From: Nocardioides sp. 1609
GTDB lineage: Bacteria > Actinomycetota > Actinomycetes > Propionibacteriales > Nocardioidaceae
DNA length: 64,000 bases
Assembly (NCBI RefSeq): GCF_004522105.1
Contig: NZ_SPUJ01000009.1
Coordinates: forward strand, 40,951-104,950
Reading direction: 5' to 3'
Shown: positions 35,015 through 42,306 of the stretch, one piece after another
Position numbering within the stretch: position 1 is the stretch's first letter
Layout: the number at the start of each line of letters is the position of its first letter
Made by a program: the position numbers and the translations under genes
Notes under the pieces: model-generated
Databases searched by the model: none
Seen by the model: only the letters and a program-made list of their open reading frames with translations
Told to the model about the DNA's origin: nothing

Positions 35015-36186
35015 GCCAGGACTCCTTCGCGGGTGCTGGTGCTGGTGCTGGTGGCCAGGGCGCCGAGGTGGTCGTCCTGGAGGGTGCCGCGCTGCCCCGT
35101 GGCCTCGCGGTGCGCGAGCTCCTGCTTGACGAGCGGCAGCACGTGGCGGCCGTAGTCGACGAGGTCGTTGAGGTTGTCGTAACCGCGGATGGAGATCAGG
35201 TCGGCTCCGAGGTCGACGTAGTCGAGGATCGCGGCGGCCACCGTCTCCGGCGTACCGACGAGGGCGGTGCTTGCCCCGGCGGCGCCGGTGGCGGCGGCGG
35301 TCGGCGTCCACAGGGCCCGGTCGTGGACGTCCTGGCGCGAGGCGATCTCGAGCAGGCGCTGGGACCCGACGTTCTGCGGGTCGTGGCCGCCGAGGGTGAT
35401 CGGCCGCCAGCCCGAGGCGCCGGAGACGCCGCCCTGGAGGACGGCGAGGGTGCGGTTCGCCTTGTCCCACGCCAGCTCCTCGGTGGCGGCGATGATGGGA
35501 CGGAACGTCACCCAGGTGCGGGGCACGTCGGTGCGCCCGGCCCTGGCGGCCTCGGCGGCGACCCGGTCCATCTGGGCGCGGGTGTCGACGAGCGGCTCGC
35601 CCCACAGCCCGAAGATGTCGGCCCGCGAGCCGCCCACCTCGTAGGCCTCCTTGCTCGACCCGCCGACCGAGATCGGGATCGTGCCGTGGGTCGGGCGGAT
35701 CGCGCTGACGAAGTCCTGGAACTGGTAGTAGGTGCCCTGGTGGTCGAAGGCCTCGGTGTGGGTCCACACCTTCCGCATCACGTCGATGTACTCCGCGGTG
35801 CGCTCGTAGCGCTGCTCCTTGGTCAGGTAGTCGCCCTCGCGCGCCTGCTCGTGGTCGCTGCCGCCGGCGATGAGGTGCACCGCCACCCGGCCGCCGCCGA
35901 GCTGGTCGAGCGTGGCGAGCGCCTTGGCCGCCACGGTCGGGAACATGGTGTTGGGCCGCAGGGCGACGATCGGCGAGATGTGCTCACTGGTGGCCACGAC
36001 GGCGTTCGCGATGGCGAAGGGGTCGTGGTACGACGACGCGTAGGGCACCAGCGTGTAGTCGAACCCCGCCGCCTCCAGCTCACGCACGTAGCGGCGGAAG
36101 TACGCCGGGTCGACCGCCGTCCGCCCGAGCCGGTTGATCTCGTTGCTGGGGTTGACGTTGATGGCGCTGATGAACTCGACGGGCAT
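35011..36186 (-). CDS. SsuD-like FMNH2-dependent alkanesulfonate monooxygenase (LLM family), paralogue 1
   Basis: The 391-residue protein is related to paralogue 2 by its motifs: IVALRPNTMFPTVAAKALAT, VAVHLIAGGSDHEQ, PISVGGSSKEAYEVG, GLWGEP and TALVGTPETVAAAI. It is the first gene of a six-gene operon (two monooxygenases, SfnB-like, PanE-like and two ABC subunits). ATG 36186 lies 7 bases after the predicted -10 of promoter A, so the message is probably leaderless; no ribosome binding site precedes it. Desulfonation is the family reaction; the substrate is unknown. Confidence 0.9.
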   Translation of the reverse strand: MPVEFISAINVNPSNEINRLGRTAVDPAYFRRYVRELEAAGFDYTLVPYASSYHDPFAIANAVVATSEHISPIVALRPNTMFPTVAAKALATLDQLGGGRVAVHLIAGGSDHEQAREGDYLTKEQRYERTAEYIDVMRKVWTHTEAFDHQGTYYQFQDFVSAIRPTHGTIPISVGGSSKEAYEVGGSRADIFGLWGEPLVDTRAQMDRVAAEAARAGRTDVPRTWVTFRPIIAATEELAWDKANRTLAVLQGGVSGASGWRPITLGGHDPQNVGSQRLLEIASRQDVHDRALWTPTAAATGAAGASTALVGTPETVAAAILDYVDLGADLISIRGYDNLNDLVDYGRHVLPLVKQELAHREATGQRGTLQDDHLGALATSTSTSTREGVLA

Positions 36187-36193
36187 GACGTCG

Positions 36194-36262
36194 ACGCTAG
36201 GGACGCGACCGCCCCGCGGTCCAAGAGCAATGCGGGATGCGTATCCATAGTCGACCGTGATG
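36194..36262 (-). promoter_or_regulatory. 69-bp promoter module A (LLM operon)
   Basis: On the minus strand the order is CATCACGGTCG, 12 bases, then GGATACGCATCC, CGCA and TTGCTC. The -35 TTGGAC (36219-36224) follows, then exactly 19 bases and the -10 TAGCGT (36194-36199). The start codon follows 7 bases later. The same blocks occur with identical spacing at modules B and C. Confidence 0.7.
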
Positions 36263-36380
36263 CTTGACTTAAGACGGCCCGCCCTCGGGGAGGAACCCGT
36301 GTGCACCTGTCCCGTCCTGCTCCACATCGCGCTGGACGCCCGGGGCTGCCGCGGCCTCGCAGCGTGGCCGGCGTACGACG

Positions 36381-37211
36381 TCAGGCGCCGGTGGCCACCG
36401 GCTTGTCGAGGTTGCTCCACTGCGACCAGGAGCCGGGGTAGAGGGCGGCGTCGAAGCCCGCGATCTCGAGCGCGGCGACCTCGTGGGCGGCGGTGACTCC
36501 GGATCCGCAGTAGGCCGCCACGGCGCCGCCCTCCTCGACCCCGAGCGCCTCGAAGCGGGCCCGCAGCTCGACCGCCGGGAGGAAGCGCCCGTCGGGGGCG
36601 AGGTTGCCGCCGGTGGGGGCCGAGACCGCGCCGGGGACGTGGCCGGCCTTCGGGTCGACGGGCTCGACCTCGCCGCGGAAGCGCTCGGCGGCACGGGCGT
36701 CGAGCAGGACGCCCTGCCCGGTGAAGGTCTCGACGTCGTCGACGTCGAGCGTGAGCAGCGCGCCGCCCACCAGCTCGACGTCACCGGGCTCCGGCACGAC
36801 GTCGTCGGTCGCCAGTGCGAAGCCCGCGGCCTGCCATGCCGGGAGGGCACCGTCGAGGAGGCGTACGTCGGCGTGGCCGCCCCAGCGCAGCAGCCACCAG
36901 GCGCGGGCGGCGGACAGGTTGCCCTCGCCGTCGTAGACGACCACGGTGCTGCCGGTCCGGACGCCCCAGCGGCGTGCGGCGTCCTGCAGCGCGACGAGCG
37001 ACGGCAGCGGGTGCCGGCCGTCGGTCGGCTCGCCGTGCGAGGCGAGCTCGGTGTCGAGGTCGACGTAGACGGCACCGGGGACGTGACCAGCCAGGTAGGT
37101 CCCGTGCCCGGGAGGTCCGCCCAGCCTCCAGCGGACGTCGAGGACGACGAGGTCGGTCGACCCGTCCGCGACCAGCTCGGCCAGCTCGACGGCCGTCACG
37201 AGGACGCCCAC
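36381..37211 (-). CDS. Two-domain thiosulfate / 3-mercaptopyruvate sulfurtransferase
   Basis: The 276-residue tandem rhodanese has an inactive N-terminal domain (LDVRWRLGGP, GHVPGAVYVDLD). The active C-terminal domain has the persulfide cysteine in AYCGSGVTAAHEV near residue 233. It moves sulfane sulfur between thiols, thiosulfate or cyanide. GTG at 37211 begins 1 bp after the LysR stop, so regulator and enzyme form one unit. This fits a sulfur-assimilation role. Confidence 0.92.
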   Translation of the reverse strand: MGVLVTAVELAELVADGSTDLVVLDVRWRLGGPPGHGTYLAGHVPGAVYVDLDTELASHGEPTDGRHPLPSLVALQDAARRWGVRTGSTVVVYDGEGNLSAARAWWLLRWGGHADVRLLDGALPAWQAAGFALATDDVVPEPGDVELVGGALLTLDVDDVETFTGQGVLLDARAAERFRGEVEPVDPKAGHVPGAVSAPTGGNLAPDGRFLPAVELRARFEALGVEEGGAVAAYCGSGVTAAHEVAALEIAGFDAALYPGSWSQWSNLDKPVATGA

Positions 37212-37212
37212 C

Positions 37213-38115
37213 TCAGGCGCCGGACGTGGTGCGGACGAGGGTGGTCGGGACCAGGCGCAGCTGCGGCCGTGAGCTGAAGAACCGGGCGACCGCGTCGGCG
37301 GCGGCGAGCTCGACGTCGGGCTCGAGTCCGCGGCGCACCACCATGCGCAGGCTCACCTCGCCGGTCGCCGGCAGGTCGTCCCGGGGGACGAGGCCGTGCG
37401 GGCGGCCACCGCTGCTGGGGAGCAGGGCCACCCCGAGCGCGGCGCGCACGCCGGCCGTCACACCCTCGAGCGTCGAGGACTGCGCGGTCACGGTGACGCG
37501 GTGGCCGTCGCCGTCGAGTGCGACCAGGGCCCGCTCGCGCAGGCCGCACGGCTCCTCGAACGCGACCAGCGGCCACGCCGAGCCGTCGGCGGGCGGCGAC
37601 CAGGACGCGGCGGCGTACCAGGTGAGCGGCAGGCGGGCGACCTGGTGGCCGGCCCCCGCCGAGCCGGGGTCGAGGACGAAGGCGAGGTCGAGGACGCCCT
37701 TGGCGACGGCGTCGGCGAGGGCGGTCGACCGACCGATCTCGAAGCGGGTGGTGGCGCCGGGGAACGCCGTGCTGAGGGCGCGCAGCATCTCGGGCAGCAC
37801 CTGCTCGGCGGCGTGCTCGGTGCACCCGACGGTGATGGTGCGGGTCTGGGTGACGGTGAGCCGCTCCATGGCCTGGTCGTGCACGGCCAGGATCTGGCGC
37901 GCCTCGGCCAGCACCGCCTCGCCCTCGTGCGTGAACCGCATGACGCGGCCGTCCTTCTCGAACAGCTTGCGCTTGAGGCCTCGCTCGAGCAGGCGCACGT
38001 GCTGGCTCAACGCCGGCTGGCTGATGTGCCGGACGGCCGCGGCCCGACTGAAGCCCCCGCACTCGGCGATCGCCACGAGCGTGCGAAGGTGATCAATGTC
38101 CAGCGAGTTAGTCAT
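37213..38115 (-). CDS. LysR family regulator of the organosulfur cluster
   Basis: The 300-residue regulator has the LysR helix-turn-helix at residues 8-65 (HLRTLVAIAECGGFSRAAAV, then QPALSQHVRLLERGLKRKLF). An effector-binding domain follows. It is divergent from the hydrolase-led operon and its coding region ends 2 bp before the sulfurtransferase start. It is the only regulator inside the cluster, so it is the prime candidate to bind the blocks shared by promoters A, B and C. A TAGGGT lies 6 bp upstream of ATG 38115, which suggests a leaderless message. Confidence 0.9.
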   Translation of the reverse strand: MTNSLDIDHLRTLVAIAECGGFSRAAAVRHISQPALSQHVRLLERGLKRKLFEKDGRVMRFTHEGEAVLAEARQILAVHDQAMERLTVTQTRTITVGCTEHAAEQVLPEMLRALSTAFPGATTRFEIGRSTALADAVAKGVLDLAFVLDPGSAGAGHQVARLPLTWYAAASWSPPADGSAWPLVAFEEPCGLRERALVALDGDGHRVTVTAQSSTLEGVTAGVRAALGVALLPSSGGRPHGLVPRDDLPATGEVSLRMVVRRGLEPDVELAAADAVARFFSSRPQLRLVPTTLVRTTSGA

Positions 38116-38180
38116 CTTTGAACCCTAACCTCCCCAGCCACGTCGCGGACCCCGCTGGACCCGTGAATCCGTGGGACATC

Positions 38181-38249
38181 CATCACGATCGGGCAAGCAA
38201 AGCCATCCAGGACTGCTCTTGGACGCGGCGCCGATCGCGGTGCCAGCCT
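38181..38249 (+). promoter_or_regulatory. 69-bp promoter module B (hydrolase/oxidase operon)
   Basis: CATCACGATCG begins at 38181. CCATCCAGGACTGCTC leads into the -35 TTGGAC (38219-38224). A 19-base spacer and CAGCCT (38244-38249) as -10 follow. The GTG start at 38257 is again 7 bases further. The -10 is the weakest of the three modules, which suits an activator-dependent promoter. Confidence 0.65.
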
Positions 38250-38256
38250 CCACGAC

Positions 38257-39024
38257 GTGACCACCACCCTGATCTCCGACGCCACCACCAGCCCGACCGC
38301 CACCCCGGCCACCGCGTACGACGAGCCCGCCGGCCTCGCCGCCCGCGGTACCCTGATCCTGCTCACCGGCCGCGGCGAGAGCGCCGCGGCGTACGGCCGC
38401 TTCGGCCGGCGGATCTCCGCCGACGCCTACAAGGTGCGGGTCGTCGAGCTCGACCTCGACGACATCGGTGCCGCCCGCGACCAGGTGCACGCGCTGCTCG
38501 CCGACACCACGCTGCCGGCCCCGCGGGTGCTGGCCGGCACCGACGCCGGCGCGGCGTACGCCGCCGTGCTCGCCCGCGGCGGTCAGCACGCCGTCGACGG
38601 CGTGGTGCTCGCCGGGCTCGCCCTGCCGGGCGCCAGCGCGGCCGAGCAGGACTGGGACGACGAGCTCGAGACCCGCTCGGCCTGTCCGGCCCACCGTCGC
38701 GTCCTCACCGAGGACGGGTCCTTCGAGCGGGGTGCGCTCGCCCAGCCCCTGCCGCCCGCGTGGGACGAGTTCGGCCCCCAGCCGTCGGGCCTGCCGACGC
38801 TGGTCATCCACGGCAGCGACGACGACCTCACCCCGGTCGACGAGGCACTCGCGCTCTTCAGCGGCGCGCCGGCGACCGAGACCTGGGTCGTCGAGGGCGG
38901 CCGGCACGACGTGCTCAACGACGTCACGCACCGGTCGGTCTCGGCCACCGTCGTGCTCTTCCTCGAGCGGCTCAAGCTCGGCGCCGACCTGCCGGTCATC
39001 GTCCGCTCGGGCGATCGGGCCTGA
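38257..39024 (+). CDS. Alpha/beta hydrolase-like protein with Asp at the nucleophile position
   Basis: The 255-residue protein has the alpha/beta hydrolase core: TLILLTGRGESAAAYGRFGR, a nucleophile elbow reading AGTDAGAAYA, LVIHGSDDDLTPVDEA as acid loop, and VVEGGRHDVLND with the His. The usual GxSxG Ser is replaced by Asp, as in dehalogenases, or the site is inactive. The GTG start lies 7 bases after the -10 and lacks a Shine-Dalgarno, consistent with a leaderless message. It leads a four-gene operon. Confidence 0.8.
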   Translation: MTTTLISDATTSPTATPATAYDEPAGLAARGTLILLTGRGESAAAYGRFGRRISADAYKVRVVELDLDDIGAARDQVHALLADTTLPAPRVLAGTDAGAAYAAVLARGGQHAVDGVVLAGLALPGASAAEQDWDDELETRSACPAHRRVLTEDGSFERGALAQPLPPAWDEFGPQPSGLPTLVIHGSDDDLTPVDEALALFSGAPATETWVVEGGRHDVLNDVTHRSVSATVVLFLERLKLGADLPVIVRSGDRA

Positions 39025-39026
39025 CC

Positions 39027-40385
39027 GTGCCTGACCCGCTGGTCGCGGCGCTCCTGGACCGCGTGCGCAGCGCCACCATCGATCCGGTGGCGCTGCGCTC
39101 GCACTCGACGGACCGTTCGGGGGCCGCCGCACCGGGACGCCCGCTGGCGCTGGTGCGCGCGGCGTCGGTCGACGACGTGCGCGAGACCATGCGGCTGGCC
39201 CACGAGCACCGGGTGCCGGTCGTCCCCCGCGGCGCCGGCTCCGGCGTCGCCGGCGGCGCGCTCGCCACCGAGGGCGTCGTCGTGCTCGACCTCAGCGCGA
39301 TGGACCGCATCGTCTCCCTCGACCCCGTCGACGAGGTCGCCGTCGTCGAGCCCGGCGTGATCACCGCGCGCCTCGACGAGGCCGCGCGCGAGCACGGCCT
39401 GATGTACGCCCCTGACCCGGCCAGCGCCGCGATCTCCACGCTGGGCGGCAACATCGCCACCAACGCCGGCGGCATGCGCTGCGTCAAGTACGGCGTCACG
39501 CGCGAGGCCGTCCTCGGCCTCGACGTCGTGCTCGCCGACGGCCGGCTCGTCAGCACCGGGCGTCGTACGGTCAAGGGCGTCGCCGGGCTCGACCTCACCT
39601 CGCTCTTCGTCGGTTCCGAGGGAACCCTCGGCGTCGTGGTCGGCGCCGCGCTGCGGCTCCGCCCGGCCCCGCACACGACCCTGACGGCGGCGGCGGCGTA
39701 CGCCGACGTCGACGTCGCCGCCGCCGCGTGCGCGGCCGTCACCCGCGAACGCCTGCAGCCGAGCCTGCTCGAGCTGCTCGACCACGCCACCCTCGACGTC
39801 GTCGACCGGGCGCAGGGCACCGACCTCGCCGCCCGCGGCGGCGCGCTCGTCGTCGCCCAGGCCGACGGCCCGGGCGCCCGTGAGGAGGTGGAGGCCATCG
39901 CCACCGTGCTCGGCAAGGAGGCGACGTGGGTCGAGCAGGGGGTCGACGAGGCGTCGACCGAGCGCCTGCTGGCCGCGCGCCGCCTGGCCCTGCCCTCGAT
40001 CGAGACCTTCGGCCGCGCGCTGATCGAGGACATCTGCGTGCCCCGCTCGCGCCTGGCCGACGCGATCCGCGGCGTCGAGGCGATCGCCGCCCGCACCGGT
40101 GTCGCGATCTACTCCTTCGCCCACGCCGGGGACGGCAACCTGCACCCGATCATCTCCTACGACGCCGCGCTGCCCGAGGCGCCGCCGGAGGTGCACGAGG
40201 CCGCCGACGCGATCTTCGCCCTCGCGCTCGAGCTGGGCGGCACCGTCACCGGCGAGCACGGCATCGGGCTGCTCAAGCGCGCGTGGCTCGCCCGCGAGCT
40301 CGGGCCCGACAGCCTCGACGTGCACCGGGCCCTCAAGCACGCCCTCGACCCGCACGACCTCCTCAACCCCGGGAAGGCCTTCTAG
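39027..40385 (+). CDS. GlcD-type FAD-linked 2-hydroxyacid oxidase/dehydrogenase
   Basis: The 452-residue flavoenzyme of the vanillyl-alcohol-oxidase superfamily has the PCMH FAD domain (VPVVPRGAGSGVAGGA, STLGGNIATNAGGMRCVKYG, FVGSEGTLGVV). The C-terminal substrate domain has FAHAGDGNLHP and GEHGIGLLK. It oxidises a 2-hydroxyacid such as glycolate or D-lactate. The GTG start is 2 bp after the hydrolase stop. In this setting it may handle the 2-hydroxyacid or glyoxylate-type product left after desulfonation. Confidence 0.9.
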   Translation: MPDPLVAALLDRVRSATIDPVALRSHSTDRSGAAAPGRPLALVRAASVDDVRETMRLAHEHRVPVVPRGAGSGVAGGALATEGVVVLDLSAMDRIVSLDPVDEVAVVEPGVITARLDEAAREHGLMYAPDPASAAISTLGGNIATNAGGMRCVKYGVTREAVLGLDVVLADGRLVSTGRRTVKGVAGLDLTSLFVGSEGTLGVVVGAALRLRPAPHTTLTAAAAYADVDVAAAACAAVTRERLQPSLLELLDHATLDVVDRAQGTDLAARGGALVVAQADGPGAREEVEAIATVLGKEATWVEQGVDEASTERLLAARRLALPSIETFGRALIEDICVPRSRLADAIRGVEAIAARTGVAIYSFAHAGDGNLHPIISYDAALPEAPPEVHEAADAIFALALELGGTVTGEHGIGLLKRAWLARELGPDSLDVHRALKHALDPHDLLNPGKAF

Positions 40386-40387
40386 CC

Positions 40388-40900
40388 ATGGCACAGCCGA
40401 TGAGCATCGAGAACGACCCCGCACTGCAGGCGGCCTTCCGCTCCGCGATGGGCAACGTCGCCGGGCCCGTCTCCGTCGTCACCACCCACGCCGCGGGCAA
40501 GCCGGCCGGCACCACCGTCTCGGCGTTCGTGTCGCTGTCGATGGAGCCGCCGATGCTGCTCGTGTCGTTGATGCGCGGGTCCTACCTGCTCTCGCTGCTG
40601 TCGGTCGGCTCGACCATCGGGGTCAACGTGCTCGGCGCGCACCAGACCGCACTGGCCACCCAGTTCACCGGTCGGCACGACGAGCGCTTCGTCGGCGTCG
40701 ACTGGGTGCTGCTCGACGGCGCGCCCGCCCTGGCCGACGCCCATGCCTGGGTCTCCCTCCGCGTCGCCCGCCTCGTCCCGGTCGGCGACCACGTGCTCGT
40801 GCTGGGCGACGTCGTCAACGCCGTCAGCGAGGGCGCCGAGCTCCCGGGCGGCCCGCTGACCTACCACCGCCGCTCGTTCGGCACCCACCAGGCGCACTGA
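40388..40900 (+). CDS. NAD(P)H:flavin reductase (HpaC/DIM6 type)
   Basis: The 170-residue protein has the flavin-reductase fold: SAMGNVAGPVSVVTTHAAGK, TTVSAFVSLSMEPPMLLVSL, INVLGAHQ-like VNVLGAHQTALATQF, and a terminal GGPLTYHRRSFGTH. It would supply FMNH2 to the two-component monooxygenases at 33848-36186, 50204-51295 and 52281-53411. It starts 2 bp after the FAD oxidase stop. Confidence 0.92.
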   Translation: MAQPMSIENDPALQAAFRSAMGNVAGPVSVVTTHAAGKPAGTTVSAFVSLSMEPPMLLVSLMRGSYLLSLLSVGSTIGVNVLGAHQTALATQFTGRHDERFVGVDWVLLDGAPALADAHAWVSLRVARLVPVGDHVLVLGDVVNAVSEGAELPGGPLTYHRRSFGTHQAH

Positions 40901-40905
40901 CGCCG

Positions 40906-42267
40906 ATGCGAGTCCGCACCCTCAGCACGCCCGAGCTGGGCAACCGCAGCTACGTCGTCGACGACGGCGAGACCAGCGTGGTCATCGACCCGCAACGCGA
41001 CCTCGACCGGCTCGAACCGCTGCTCGACCTCGATGTCTCGCACGTCCTCGAGACCCACGTGCACAACGACTACGTCTCCGGCGGGCACGAGCTGGCCCGC
41101 CGCACGAGGGCGGCGTACGGCGTGAACGCGGCCGACGACGTCGCGTTCGAGCGACTGCCCCTGCACGACGGCGAGCAGCTGCGCGCCGGCTCGCTGTCGG
41201 TGTGCGTGCTCGCCACCCCCGGCCACACGCCGACACACCTGTCGTACGTCGTGCGCGACCTCGCCGACCCGGTGGCACCGCCGGCGGTCTTCAGCGGCGG
41301 GTCGCTGCTCTACGGCACGGTCGGCCGCACCGACCTGGTCTCGCCCGCTCTCACCCGCGAGCTGGCGGCCGCCCAGCACGACTCGGCGCAGCGGCTCGGC
41401 GCCCTGCCGGGTGACGCGGCGCTGTTTCCGACGCACGGGTTCGGGTCGTTCTGCGCCGGCGGCGCCGGGTCGGGTGCCGAGTCCTCGACCATCGCCGACG
41501 AGCGACGGCACAACGCGGCGCTGACCACGGCCTCGCAGGTCGCGTTCGTCGACGTGCTGGTGGCGTCGTTCTCGGCGTACCCGAGCTACTACGCGCACAT
41601 GGCACCCCTCAACCGCGCGGCCGCGGCCGGCGTCGACCTGACGACGCCGCTCGTGCCGGCGACGCCCGCCCAGGTGACCTCGGCGCTGGCGTCCGGCGCC
41701 ACCGTCGTCGACCTGCGGCCGGCCGAGGACTTCGCCCGCGAGCACCTCGCGGGCACGGTCAGCGTCAACCTCGGCGCCCAGTTCGCGACGTACGTCGGCT
41801 GGGTGACGCCCTGGGGCGGCCCGCTGCTCGTGCTGGGCGCGCGCCAGGACGAGGTCGCCGAGGCCCGCCGCCAGCTGACCCGGATCGGCGTCGACGACGT
41901 CACCCCGGCCTGGGGCCCGATCACCTCTCTCGCCACGGCCGGCGTCGAGCGTCGGTCCTACCGACGCGCGACCTTCGCCGAGCTCGCCGCCGAGCGCGCA
42001 CCCGGCGACGTGGTGGTCGACGTGCGCCGCACCGACGAGCACGCCGAGGCCCGCGTGCGGGGGAGCATCAACCTGCCCGTGCACGAGGTCGAGGAGCGCC
42101 GCGACGAGCTGACCGCGGGTGCGCGGGTCTGGGTGCACTGTGCCGCCGGCCTGCGCGCCGGCATCGCCGCCTCGTTGCTCGACCGGCACGGCGTCGACGT
42201 CGTGCACGTCGACGACGGGTTCGAGTGCGCGGTGGAGCTGGGCCTGACGGACTCGTCCACGGGGTAG
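40906..42267 (+). CDS. Metallo-beta-lactamase / rhodanese fusion (persulfide-dioxygenase-like)
   Basis: The 453-residue protein has an N-terminal MBL domain of the glyoxalase II/persulfide dioxygenase branch. Its metal motif is THVHNDYVSGGHELA, with Tyr where many have His; ATPGHTPTHL and FPTHGFGSFC follow. Two rhodanese domains follow: the first without a catalytic Cys, the second with VHCAAGLRAGIAA. The family oxidises glutathione- or other thiol-persulfides to sulfite. It ends the promoter B operon. Confidence 0.9.
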   Translation: MRVRTLSTPELGNRSYVVDDGETSVVIDPQRDLDRLEPLLDLDVSHVLETHVHNDYVSGGHELARRTRAAYGVNAADDVAFERLPLHDGEQLRAGSLSVCVLATPGHTPTHLSYVVRDLADPVAPPAVFSGGSLLYGTVGRTDLVSPALTRELAAAQHDSAQRLGALPGDAALFPTHGFGSFCAGGAGSGAESSTIADERRHNAALTTASQVAFVDVLVASFSAYPSYYAHMAPLNRAAAAGVDLTTPLVPATPAQVTSALASGATVVDLRPAEDFAREHLAGTVSVNLGAQFATYVGWVTPWGGPLLVLGARQDEVAEARRQLTRIGVDDVTPAWGPITSLATAGVERRSYRRATFAELAAERAPGDVVVDVRRTDEHAEARVRGSINLPVHEVEERRDELTAGARVWVHCAAGLRAGIAASLLDRHGVDVVHVDDGFECAVELGLTDSSTG

Positions 42268-42276
42268 TCCCCGCCG

Positions 42277-42306
42277 GTCGAGCAGGTTGCGCTCAACCGT
42301 CTCGAC
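42277..42306. terminator. Hairpin between the MBL-rhodanese and molybdoenzyme genes
   Basis: GTCGAG (42277-42282) pairs with CTCGAC (42301-42306), with an inner GGTTG/CAACC stem. It lies between convergent genes and overlaps the last codons of the molybdoenzyme gene, so it may serve both. Confidence 0.5.
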
